Source: Acidobacteriota bacterium (GTDB taxonomy: Bacteria; Acidobacteriota; Terriglobia; Terriglobales; Acidobacteriaceae). From it: a stretch of 64,000 bases of DNA. Shown here piece by piece: positions 55,906 to 64,000 of the stretch. The position numbers and the translations under genes were made by a program. The DNA is taken from positions 1 through 64,000 of the forward strand of contig JARLGI010000038.1 in the NCBI GenBank assembly GCA_031296115.1, read 5' to 3'. The number at the start of each line of letters is the position of its first letter. Position 1 is the stretch's first letter. The notes below the pieces were generated by a model. The model worked only from the letters and a program-made list of their open reading frames with translations, did not search any database and was not told where the DNA came from.

Positions 55906-56417
55906 CTACTTAACCGTCGTCAATGCAGCCGTCACCCCGTACCAGACACCCATCTTGCTTGCTTCATTTGTGCGAGGTACGTCGTAGATAACAACGATGA
56001 TGTCACCCGGCTCAAATCTAGCTTCTCGCCCTCCGAAGCCGTGTTCGTTGTACGAGGAACGGCCGAAGCCGCACCAGTTTCCCGCATTCAGATCGACTTT
56101 CTGTTCCGATCTGTGCCCCTGCTGCGATCTGCGTAAAAGTGGGTATGTTTTTGGTGAAACGCTCGTTGGGATTCTGGAAAAAGGTCTCCAGCAGCCCTTT
56201 CCTGATACGCAGAACGCGCCACCTAGCTCCTCCCCAGCTATTCGATTCCTGCCAGACCTTAATTACGTCTTTGGAGGCGTTGCTGACTTTTACGGTGATG
56301 CCCCCTGAAAGCGAGACTTCTGCGATTTTGATTTCGATGCCACTCATTGGTTTATCCTGCGCCACCACAGAGCCTAATAAGAGACTGCCCAAGATTAGAA
56401 ATAGAAGAAAGCTTCAT
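55906..56417 (-). pseudogene. small exported protein of unknown function with two frame breaks
   Basis: An ATG at 56417 with GAGG upstream leads into a signal-peptide-like stretch, but the hydrophobic core (FLLFLILGSLLLGSVVAQ) is in another frame, so one indel lies at about 56405-56412. The body (SGIEIKIAEVSLSGGITVKV ... FTQIAAGAQIGTE) then breaks near 56085-56090 and continues in a third frame as KVDLNAGNWCGFGRSSYNEHG ... DIIVVIYDVPRTNEASKMGVWYGV to a stop at 55906. Joined, it would be about 170 residues with an exported beta-rich domain. Two breaks favour decay over sequencing error, but this is not certain. Confidence 0.6.
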
Positions 56418-56575
56418 TTATGACCTCAGAAATTGATGTTGATGGTATTGCCTGGTGCCCCACGTTCGCCCTTCTGTTGGGGCTAACCTGGGGGCACTGC
56501 TATAAAGCTCAAGTCTCACGCCAACCGTTGTTATAGGATAATCCGCGGATCGAACGTCGCCTGAGGAGGACAGCA

Positions 56576-56941
56576 GTGAATCGAGAACGGGATCTGAAGG
56601 TGGTGCTGGTATTGGTGGGATTGCTCTTTTCGGCTGGCATTTATCCCTTGATCATGTTTGTGAGGCAAGAGCCTGCGTTGGCGATGATGCTCAGCCTTTA
56701 TGTCACACTCGGCATTTTCCTGCTGCTGGCAGCCCGTAACCCATCGGCGAATCGCAGTCTGATTGCTTTCACGGCTTGGTCGAGCTTTGCCCACGCCGCG
56801 CTTATGGCGGTGCAGGTATTCTGCAATATGATCCCACGCGGGGAACTGATGGGAGTGGTTGCGCTTGTCATCATCGGTGTAGCCCTGATCGTGCTGGCTC
56901 CGGCGAAGTCGGTGGAGCGGGCATCCGCAGCCGTTGCGTAG
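56576..56941 (+). CDS. DUF6632-like four-helix membrane protein
   Basis: A 121-residue inner-membrane protein with four helices (about 8-28, 35-53, 65-83, 90-108). LYVTLGIFLLLAARNPSANRSLIAF and WSSFAHAALMAVQ match a conserved small family (DUF6632, from memory). A strong GGAGGACAGCA-GTG start at 56576. It stands alone between a broken gene and the convergent transporter pair. Function unknown. Confidence 0.72.
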   Translation: MNRERDLKVVLVLVGLLFSAGIYPLIMFVRQEPALAMMLSLYVTLGIFLLLAARNPSANRSLIAFTAWSSFAHAALMAVQVFCNMIPRGELMGVVALVIIGVALIVLAPAKSVERASAAVA

Positions 56942-56978
56942 GCTGCTGCTCAAGTTAGGAACTAGATGTAGGCCGAGC

Positions 56979-57353
56979 TCAGCGCTTGCCTAGCACAACC
57001 AGCGTAACCCCCACGCACACCAGAGCAATCCCCAGCAACCGGCGGCGGTTCACTCGTTCTCCGAGAAAAAACCTCCCGCCGAGCGCCCCAACCACGTAGC
57101 TCAGGGCCGTGACCGGCACCACCAGGCTGACATTCTCAAACGACAGGATGCCCAACAGGGAGAAGAAGCCGATCGTCATCAATCCGACGCCGATCCAGGT
57201 CCACTTGACGCGCATGGCGCGCAGCACCACCTTGAGGATGGCCAGCGGACGGAAGTCGTGCACCTCGCCGGTCTCCTTCATGGCGCGGGAGACGCAGAGT
57301 TCTCCCGACGTTCCCGCCACCACGATCAGGGCAAAGAAGATGACTTCCCGCAC
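56979..57353 (-). CDS. DMT-superfamily half-transporter, second of a pair
   Basis: A 124-residue four-helix EamA/SMR-like membrane protein. The GTG at 57353 is one base after the stop of the first half, so the two are coupled; the longer frame to 57455 overlaps it. The last helices carry the repeat-end SFENVSLVVPVTALSYVVGALGG and GIALVCVGVTLVVLG. Paired four- or five-helix DMT proteins act as heterodimers in small-drug or lipid-sugar export (as in EbrAB or ArnEF). Cargo unknown. Confidence 0.78.
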   Translation of the reverse strand: MREVIFFALIVVAGTSGELCVSRAMKETGEVHDFRPLAILKVVLRAMRVKWTWIGVGLMTIGFFSLLGILSFENVSLVVPVTALSYVVGALGGRFFLGERVNRRRLLGIALVCVGVTLVVLGKR

Positions 57354-57354
57354 G

Positions 57355-57771
57355 CTAACGGTTCTCCGTGGTGCTGGGACGAGTCCGGCCGACCACGAAG
57401 ACGCCCAGGCAGATGATGGCGATGCCCAGCCAGCGGAGGGGAGAGACGACTTCACCCAGCAGCACGACGCTCAGGGTGGCCACCACGACATAAGAAAAGG
57501 CAGAGGATGGCTGAACGAAGCTGTAGTCCGCCCAGGAAAGCACCAGCATGTACGCGAGAAAAAATGTCAGCAGGGAAGCGATGCCCATCCAGATGTATCC
57601 CGTGGTAAGAACTCGAGCTAGAAGATGCAGCACGTCGGCAGGCGAAGTGGCCGTCACCGGGCCGATGGTCTTCATGCCCTTGCCCAGCAGCACGTTACCC
57701 AAGGGGCCGGCCAGCACCATGATGCCGATCATCAGGAAGGTCTTCAGATGCAGTCGTTTGTGAGATTCCAT
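57355..57771 (-). CDS. DMT-superfamily half-transporter, first of a pair
   Basis: A 138-residue membrane protein with about four helices: MIGIMVLAGPLGNVLLGKGM (with a Gly-rich turn), a middle pair, and SYVVVATLSVVLLGEVVSPLRWLGIAIICLGVFVV, the end of an EamA repeat. It starts at the ATG at 57771 with a distant GGAG. Its stop is one base before the second half's GTG. Together they resemble one ten-helix EamA transporter split in two. Confidence 0.8.
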   Translation of the reverse strand: MESHKRLHLKTFLMIGIMVLAGPLGNVLLGKGMKTIGPVTATSPADVLHLLARVLTTGYIWMGIASLLTFFLAYMLVLSWADYSFVQPSSAFSYVVVATLSVVLLGEVVSPLRWLGIAIICLGVFVVGRTRPSTTENR

Positions 57772-57801
57772 GAGGCCGTAACTCCATACTACAACACGCT
57801 T

Positions 57802-58037
57802 GGCCCGGATTATTCACGAGCCTAGGTAATGTGCCAGTCGCCTCCGCAATCAAAATTGTCAAACTGTCACCTTGGGCGACCAGCAATTCAACCTGTCATC
57901 CTGAGCGACGAGCGTAGCGAGGAGTCGAAGGATCGCTACCGTTACGGGAATCTATAGGGTTCCTTCGACTGCGTTCGGCCGCTGCGCGGCCTCACGTCGC
58001 TCAGGATGACAACTGCCCTTGATGAATAATGCAGGCC
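57802..58037. repeat. composite inverted-repeat element containing family B copy 2
   Basis: Outer ends GGCCCGGATTATTCACGAG (57802) and TTGATGAATAATGCAGGCC (58037) are imperfectly inverted and resemble the outer ends of the family A copy at 24043 (GGATTATTCAYGAG). Inside, 57894-58011 is a family B unit (TGTCATCCTGAGCGACG ... CGTCGCTCAGGATGACA), near-identical in plan to 26101-26220. This covers about half of the 473-base gap before asnB; the rest (58038-58244) is the asnB leader with no gene. Confidence 0.68.
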
Positions 58038-58244
58038 AGGGGAGTCGACAACACGGTCTGCGCTCTCGAACGGCGATTGTCAGCGCCCGAGCGCTCCCAT
58101 ATAATTTTAGTTACAGTCTCATGACGGCTGGCGGTTGCAGGTAAGGCGAGTCGGCACAGGTATTGGCGTCCACGTGCCAGGTTGCGGGCCAGCAAATCCC
58201 TTACACGCTCAATAGGTTCGCTTTTCTCAAGGAGTTTCAGCGTT

Positions 58245-60170
58245 TTGTGTGGCATCGTTGGTTTCACCCATAAGCATTGGGTTCCCGATCCGGACCGCAT
58301 CCGGATGGCCACCGACACGTTGATCCACCGTGGACCGGACGAGCAGGGCGTCTACCGTTCTGCCGTTTGCTCGATGGGAGCGACGCGCCTGAAGATCATC
58401 GATCTCGAAGGTGGCGACCAGCCCATCCAGAGCGAAGACGGCAACTCGGCCATCGTCTTCAACGGCGAGATTTACAACCACCTCGAACTGCGCAAGGAAC
58501 TGGAGACACTGGGCCACCGCTTCCAGTCCCATTGCGACACTGAGACAGTCTTTCGGGCGTTTCTCCAATGGGAAACCGGCGCCTTCGCAAGAATGCACGG
58601 CATGTTCGCCGTCGCTCTTTGGACCGCGTCGTCCCGCCGCCTGGTTTTGGCGCGCGACCGTATGGGAATTAAGCCGCTCTACATCACGCGGCGAGGCGAA
58701 GACCTTTTTTTCGGCTCGGAGCTAAAGGCCATCTTCGTTCATCCGGAGATCGAACGCCGGCTCAGCCTGGATGGCCTGGACTGCTACCTGTCGCTGAACT
58801 ACGTTCCCGCGCCCTGGACGATGGTCGAGGGCATTACGAAAGTCATGCCGGGAACCTGGGTCGAGTGGCAGGATGGCGCGATGCGCTCGCAGACCTACTG
58901 GCGCCTGCCCGACGGCGTAGATGGCCGCTGGACGCTGGATTCCGCCAAACAGGCCTTGGACTCGCTGCTCGACCAGTCGGTCCGCGAGCACCTGCTGTCC
59001 GACGTGCCGCTGGGCGTCTGGCTCAGCGGGGGAGTAGATTCGTCGGCCATTCTGCATTACGCGTCGCACGCTTCCACCTCGCGGCTGAAGACATTCTCGA
59101 TTTCCTTTCGCGGCCGCAGCTTCGACGAGACGGAATATATCCAGCAGGCAGTCAAAGCCTACGACACCGAGCATGCGCAGCTTGACCTGACGCCCGAGCA
59201 CGACCTGGTCGGCGCGATCGAGCAGTTCGCCTACTACTCGGACGAGCCTAGCGCCGACGCCGGCGCGCTGCCGGTGTGGTTTCTCTCTAAGCTCTGCAAG
59301 ACGCAGACCACCGTGGCACTCAGCGGCGAAGGCGCCGACGAGTTGTTCGGCGGCTATCTGACGTATCGCGCCAACGAATTTGCGCGGTCGCTGCGGCGAA
59401 TTCCGCCGAGCGCCCTGAAGCTTGCGCTGAATGCGCTGCGCTGGTGGCCCGTTTCGGATGACAAGATCAGCCTGGAATACAAGCTGAAGCGGCTGCTGGA
59501 AGGCAGCCTGATGCCCAGCGACCAGGCGCACGTGTACTGGAACGGCACATTTTCCGAACCGGAGAAACGCCTTCTCCTGCGAACCGATTCCACCGGCGCG
59601 TTCGCGCGCGTTTTGAGCAGCATCCCGCAGCCGCCGGCCGAGGCCCGCCTAGCCGATTACTTGAAATGGGACCAGCAGTATTACCTTGCCGACGACATCC
59701 TGGTGAAGTCCGACCGCATGAGCATGGCGCACGCGGTGGAAGTTCGGCCGCCCTATCTTGACCATCGCATCGTGGAGTTCGCGGCCACGTTGCCGGACTC
59801 GCTGAAGATTCGCGGCTCACGGCAGAAGTTCCTGCTGAAGGAACTGATGCGGGACAAGCTGCCACCCGCCATTTTGCAGCGCAAGAAGATGGGTTTCGAT
59901 ATTCCCGCTCACGAATGGTTTCGCGGGCCGCTGCTTCCGCTTCTCACCGAAATCTTACGCGAGGGAATGGCTGAGTATCAGGGAGTTTTCAACTCGGAAG
60001 TAATTCAGGCCTATCTGCAACGTCATTTGGAAAGGCGCATTAACGTTGGTTATCACCTATGGGGTTTAATGATCCTGTTGCTGTGGATGAAAAAGTGGCG
60101 GATTCAAGCGCCAGCCACGGCAACGGCCAACCAGGAGTTGCAAGTCGCAACCACTGGTACATATATCTAG
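58245..60170 (+). CDS. asnB: asparagine synthase (glutamine-hydrolysing)
   Basis: A 641-residue amidotransferase. The start is the TTG at 58245, directly before the catalytic Cys2 (CGIVGF), with AAGGAG at 58229-58234; the longer frame to 58182 would bury the nucleophile. The glutaminase domain (about 1-210) has RGPDEQG and FNGEIYNHLELR. The synthetase domain has the PP-loop LSGGVDSS, SGEGADELFGGY and VRPPYLDHRIVEF. Length (about 640) fits the longer AsnB subtype often found in sugar or cell-envelope gene clusters, where it may amidate sugars or glycans rather than make free asparagine. It overlaps the next gene by 112 bases. Confidence 0.9.
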   Translation: MCGIVGFTHKHWVPDPDRIRMATDTLIHRGPDEQGVYRSAVCSMGATRLKIIDLEGGDQPIQSEDGNSAIVFNGEIYNHLELRKELETLGHRFQSHCDTETVFRAFLQWETGAFARMHGMFAVALWTASSRRLVLARDRMGIKPLYITRRGEDLFFGSELKAIFVHPEIERRLSLDGLDCYLSLNYVPAPWTMVEGITKVMPGTWVEWQDGAMRSQTYWRLPDGVDGRWTLDSAKQALDSLLDQSVREHLLSDVPLGVWLSGGVDSSAILHYASHASTSRLKTFSISFRGRSFDETEYIQQAVKAYDTEHAQLDLTPEHDLVGAIEQFAYYSDEPSADAGALPVWFLSKLCKTQTTVALSGEGADELFGGYLTYRANEFARSLRRIPPSALKLALNALRWWPVSDDKISLEYKLKRLLEGSLMPSDQAHVYWNGTFSEPEKRLLLRTDSTGAFARVLSSIPQPPAEARLADYLKWDQQYYLADDILVKSDRMSMAHAVEVRPPYLDHRIVEFAATLPDSLKIRGSRQKFLLKELMRDKLPPAILQRKKMGFDIPAHEWFRGPLLPLLTEILREGMAEYQGVFNSEVIQAYLQRHLERRINVGYHLWGLMILLLWMKKWRIQAPATATANQELQVATTGTYI

Positions 60171-61942
60171 CCGTTCTGCTGATCGCATCCGCCGTTTATT
60201 TGGGCTGCATCGTCTCACCGCCGTCGCTGATGGACGACGTGGACGCGGTGCAGGCCCAGATCGCGCGCAACATGCTGACTTCGGGCAACTGGGTGACCGC
60301 GCACCTGGACGGCATTATCTATCTGGAGAAGGCGCCGCTTATCTACTGGCTGATGGCGGCCTCGTTCAAGGTAGTCGGCGCGCAGGATTGGGTCGCGCGT
60401 ATCCCCGTGGCGCTCTCGGCGATTGCGCTCTGCGGGCTGACCGCCGCGTTCGGCATCTGGGCATTCGGCAAACGCGCCGGATTCTATGCCGGGCTATGCA
60501 TGGCGACCTGCATCGGGCTGTTCCTCTTCACGCGAATTCAGATCCCCGATGTGATGCTGACCCTCACCATCGCGCTGGCGATGTGGGCCTTCCTGCGCGC
60601 GCTCGATGAAGCGGAGCCACGTCCGCGTCTGTGGGCATTCGTTCTGGCGGCCAGTCTGGGCACGGGGTTGCTGCTGAAGAGCCTGATTGGCGCAGTGTTC
60701 CCGGTGGCGGCGGGAATTTTGTACTTGTTGCTGACCAAGCAGTTTTTCGTGGCCCGCACCTGGAAGCGATTGCACCTGGTCACCGGAGCGTCCGTCATTT
60801 TGTTGATCGCCGCGCCATGGCACATCCTAGCGACGCTGCAGAACCCGCCGTATTTCGTGTTCACCATGCGCAGTGTCTCCGGCCAGTACCACGGCTTTCT
60901 GTGGTTCTACTTCATCAATGAGCAATTGCTCCGCTTCCTAAACCTGCGCTATCCACGCGACTACAACACGGTCCCGCGCTTCTACTTCTGGCTGTTCCAC
61001 CTTGTCTGGCTGTTTCCCTGGAGCGTGTACTTTCCCGCGCTGGCCAAGCTCCCGTACAAGCCGGTTGACCGCGCCGGACGCACTCGCTTGCTGGCTCTCT
61101 GCTGGGCGGGATTCGTGCTGCTCTTCTTTACTCTCTCCACGACACAGGAGTATTACTCCATGCCCGCCTATCCGGCGATGGCGCTTCTGTTGGGCTCAGC
61201 GATGGTAGCGGGCGGCGTGTGGATCAAGCGCGCGACGAAGGCGCTGGCCAGCTTGTCGGCCATAGCGGCGATTGCCGCGATTGCCATCCTCGTGGCGGTG
61301 CGCAACGTTCCTGCGCCCGGCGATATCGCGAGCGCTCTCAGCCACAATCCTCAGGTTTACACGTTGTCCATGGGGCACATGGAAGACCTGACGCTGACGT
61401 CGTTCGCCTATCTGCGACTGCCACTCGCGGTGGCGGCGCTGGCGTTTGCGATCGGCGCTATCGGCAGCTTCGTGTGGAATGGCCGAAAGGCATTCCTGGC
61501 AGCCGCGTTGATGATGGTGTTGTTCCTGCATGCGGCGCGTCTGGCGCTGGTGGTCTTCGATCCTTATTTGTCTTCGAGGCCCTTGGCTGAGGCTCTGCTG
61601 CGCTCGCCCGACGGGACGCTGATTGTTGACCACCACTATTACACTTTCTCTTCCGTGTTCTTTTACACCGACCGCAGCGCGCTGCTGTTGAATGGAAAGT
61701 GGAACACGGTAGAGTACGGAGCTTATGCGCCGGGAGCGCCGGATGTGTTCATCGACGATCCACAGTTCAAGAATCTGTGGCTCAAGCCAGACCGATATTA
61801 TGTGTTGGCGCAGGATTCCGCTCTGCCGCGCCTCGAGGCACTGGTGGGCCGCCAACAACTCGACCTGGTGGCCGAAAGCGGCGGAAAAGTGCTGCTGACC
61901 AATCACCCGATCGAGCCACGCAGGTTGAACCCAAGTCAATGA
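60059..61942 (+). CDS. GT-C glycosyltransferase, ArnT/PMT-like (GT83)
   Basis: A 627-residue membrane glycosyltransferase using polyprenyl-phosphate sugars. About 11-12 helices; SLMDDVDAVQAQIARNML holds the acidic catalytic pair near the first periplasmic loop, followed by YLEKAPLIYW, typical of ArnT. The C-terminal about 120 residues form a soluble periplasmic domain. The ATG at 60059 overlaps the asnB end by 112 bases; a later GTG is possible. In this context it may transfer a sugar to lipid A or another envelope lipid. Confidence 0.87.
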   Translation: MGFNDPVAVDEKVADSSASHGNGQPGVASRNHWYIYLAVLLIASAVYLGCIVSPPSLMDDVDAVQAQIARNMLTSGNWVTAHLDGIIYLEKAPLIYWLMAASFKVVGAQDWVARIPVALSAIALCGLTAAFGIWAFGKRAGFYAGLCMATCIGLFLFTRIQIPDVMLTLTIALAMWAFLRALDEAEPRPRLWAFVLAASLGTGLLLKSLIGAVFPVAAGILYLLLTKQFFVARTWKRLHLVTGASVILLIAAPWHILATLQNPPYFVFTMRSVSGQYHGFLWFYFINEQLLRFLNLRYPRDYNTVPRFYFWLFHLVWLFPWSVYFPALAKLPYKPVDRAGRTRLLALCWAGFVLLFFTLSTTQEYYSMPAYPAMALLLGSAMVAGGVWIKRATKALASLSAIAAIAAIAILVAVRNVPAPGDIASALSHNPQVYTLSMGHMEDLTLTSFAYLRLPLAVAALAFAIGAIGSFVWNGRKAFLAAALMMVLFLHAARLALVVFDPYLSSRPLAEALLRSPDGTLIVDHHYYTFSSVFFYTDRSALLLNGKWNTVEYGAYAPGAPDVFIDDPQFKNLWLKPDRYYVLAQDSALPRLEALVGRQQLDLVAESGGKVLLTNHPIEPRRLNPSQ

Positions 61943-61961
61943 AGAGCCATCGTCTAAAATC

Positions 61962-63071
61962 GTGAACTTGCTCCTCTATATCCTGCTGGCAGGCCTCATC
62001 GCAGTAGTGGCGGTCCTTCGCGCTGACTTGCGCCGCCGCAGACTCTCGCTCACGCGCGGCTCGGGCTGGAATACCTTGTCGGCGCTGGACGTCACGGCTC
62101 CTGCGTTGATTGCTGGCATGACCGTTGCGCTGCTGATGGCGTTCATTCCGGGTGCGGTGTTCTATGGTTTTATCCCGCTGCATTCGCTGTTCACTTGGGG
62201 AGTGGCGGCCGGCATCCTCATTTTTGCATTCCTATGGATTGAAGGCCGCCGTCAGATCCAGTTCCAGCGGCCGCGTGGCATCGTCTTCGGTGAATTCCTG
62301 ATTCTTGCCGGTGCCTATAAGCTTCTGGAGACGGTCGCCTTTCCCAATCATCCCGCGGTTCCGCGCGGCCCGGTGACTATCGCCCTGTGCAGCCTGGCGA
62401 TTCTCGGCGGCGGCGTTCTCATCGCCATCATCGTGCCCCGCTATTTGAAGCAGGGCGAGGAACGCGCCATCCTTGAGCGCCTTAACGACGAGGGCGAATC
62501 GGTACAGCAGGAATACACGCCGCCGACTCCGGAATGTCCTCATCCCGAACTATGGAGCATGGTGGACTCGCAATCTTCGGAGCTCGAGATACTCGATTTC
62601 CTGAAGTCTATGGTCACCACCGTCAAGCCGCGCCTGATTGTCGAAACCGGCACCTTCCTGGGCTACGGCACGCTGAAGATGGCGGAAGGCCTGCGGGAAA
62701 ACGGTTTCGGCCAGATCATCACCATCGAGTACGACCCCGTCATCTTCGCCAAGGCCAAGGAGCGGATTGATGCCTCGGGCCTGGGCGATTGCATCGAATA
62801 CCACAACACGTCGAGCCTGGACACGGAGATCAAAGGCACCATCGACATTCTGTACAGCGACAGCGCGCTCTCCATCCGCGAGCAGGAGATCCGCCGCTTT
62901 TTGCCGCAGATGGAACCGTGCGGCTTGATTATGATTCATGACGCCAGTTCGCACTTCGAAGTAGTGCGGGAAGCGGCGCTGCGCTTGGAGCAGGAAGGCC
63001 TGATTTCCGTGGTCCTGCTGCCCACCCCGCGCGGTATGGTCATCGCGCAGAAGCGCGAGGGCCGCAAGTAA
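61962..63071 (+). CDS. membrane-anchored class I SAM-dependent methyltransferase
   Basis: A 369-residue protein made of a four-helix membrane domain (about 1-165) fused to a soluble Rossmann-like methyltransferase (about 195-360). IVETGTFLGYGTLKMAEGL is the SAM-binding glycine loop; IITIEYDPVIFAKAKERI and DILYSDSALSIREQEI follow in class I order, resembling Methyltransf_24. GTG start at 61962. Its place between a membrane glycosyltransferase and sqdB suggests methylation of a lipid-linked sugar. Confidence 0.8.
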   Translation: MNLLLYILLAGLIAVVAVLRADLRRRRLSLTRGSGWNTLSALDVTAPALIAGMTVALLMAFIPGAVFYGFIPLHSLFTWGVAAGILIFAFLWIEGRRQIQFQRPRGIVFGEFLILAGAYKLLETVAFPNHPAVPRGPVTIALCSLAILGGGVLIAIIVPRYLKQGEERAILERLNDEGESVQQEYTPPTPECPHPELWSMVDSQSSELEILDFLKSMVTTVKPRLIVETGTFLGYGTLKMAEGLRENGFGQIITIEYDPVIFAKAKERIDASGLGDCIEYHNTSSLDTEIKGTIDILYSDSALSIREQEIRRFLPQMEPCGLIMIHDASSHFEVVREAALRLEQEGLISVVLLPTPRGMVIAQKREGRK

Positions 63072-63105
63072 GAACGGTTTGGGCAGTCATGGATAACTCT
63101 GCTAA

Positions 63106-64000
<895 letters not shown>

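Overview
The window looks like a chromosomal stretch of a soil or sediment Acidobacteriota, probably Terriglobia (Koribacter-like). Pointers are an Oar-type TonB-dependent outer-membrane protein with an N-terminal carboxypeptidase-regulatory-like domain, three very long exported VPS10/sortilin-like beta-propeller proteins, many exported proteases (S9, M13, S53), high GC, frequent GTG/TTG starts, and interspersed hairpin repeats of a kind I associate with this phylum. lptD shows a diderm cell. This placement is inference from gene content; there is no rRNA or other marker gene. I found no tRNA, rRNA, CRISPR array, insertion sequence, phage or plasmid gene.

Layout. 0-5 kb: lptD (-), a STAS anti-anti-sigma-like protein and soluble transhydrogenase sthA. 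5-11.5 kb: a divergent pair of VPS10-like exported proteins. 11.4-16.6 kb: bacterioferritin behind a textbook CRP/FNR-type palindrome, then an exported DUF5666-like protein and the TonB-dependent receptor-like protein. 16.6-20.7 kb: a minus-strand run holding an unlisted 41-aa membrane protein, a Cache-domain membrane protein with no output domain, an FmdB-type zinc ribbon, a PLP aminotransferase, a frameshifted elongation factor P and an RsbRD-like protein. Two more CRP-like sites lie in this region. 21.3-26.6 kb: hppA with a K+-independent signature, a hairpin element, an S53 peptidase with a (TP)n(KP)n tail, a second hairpin element and a small exported coiled-coil protein. 26.7-33 kb: MscS, the third VPS10-like protein with a LolA-like partner, and a CPA1 antiporter. 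33-37.4 kb: a translationally coupled Ser/Thr kinase - VIT/CCC1-like - outer-membrane barrel operon, an acyltransferase and a small basic protein. 37.4-46.6 kb: a MerA-like flavoprotein with a DUF4126 protein, an S9 peptidase, an exported protein of unknown function, HNH endonuclease with a frameshifted comF, and an OPT transporter. 46.7-56.9 kb: yggS-yggU-MFS-AlkD, an M24 peptidase with two small membrane proteins, a CPBP protease, MscL with a zinc-ribbon tail, an M13 peptidase, a broken exported gene and a DUF6632 protein. 57-64 kb: two coupled DMT half-transporters, a composite repeat, then asnB, a GT-C glycosyltransferase, a membrane-anchored methyltransferase and sqdB, which runs off the right end and points to sulfolipid or sulfosugar synthesis.

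Recurring themes are exported peptide breakdown and uptake (S9, M13, S53, M24, OPT, POT-like MFS), envelope stress and ion homeostasis (MscS, MscL, H+-PPase, antiporter, kinase-VIT operon) and envelope glycan or lipid modification. Several genes (efp, comF, the 55.9-56.4 kb gene and a 49-aa protein) carry single-base frame disruptions. These are either real decay or assembly indels, and this is the main caveat on the annotation.
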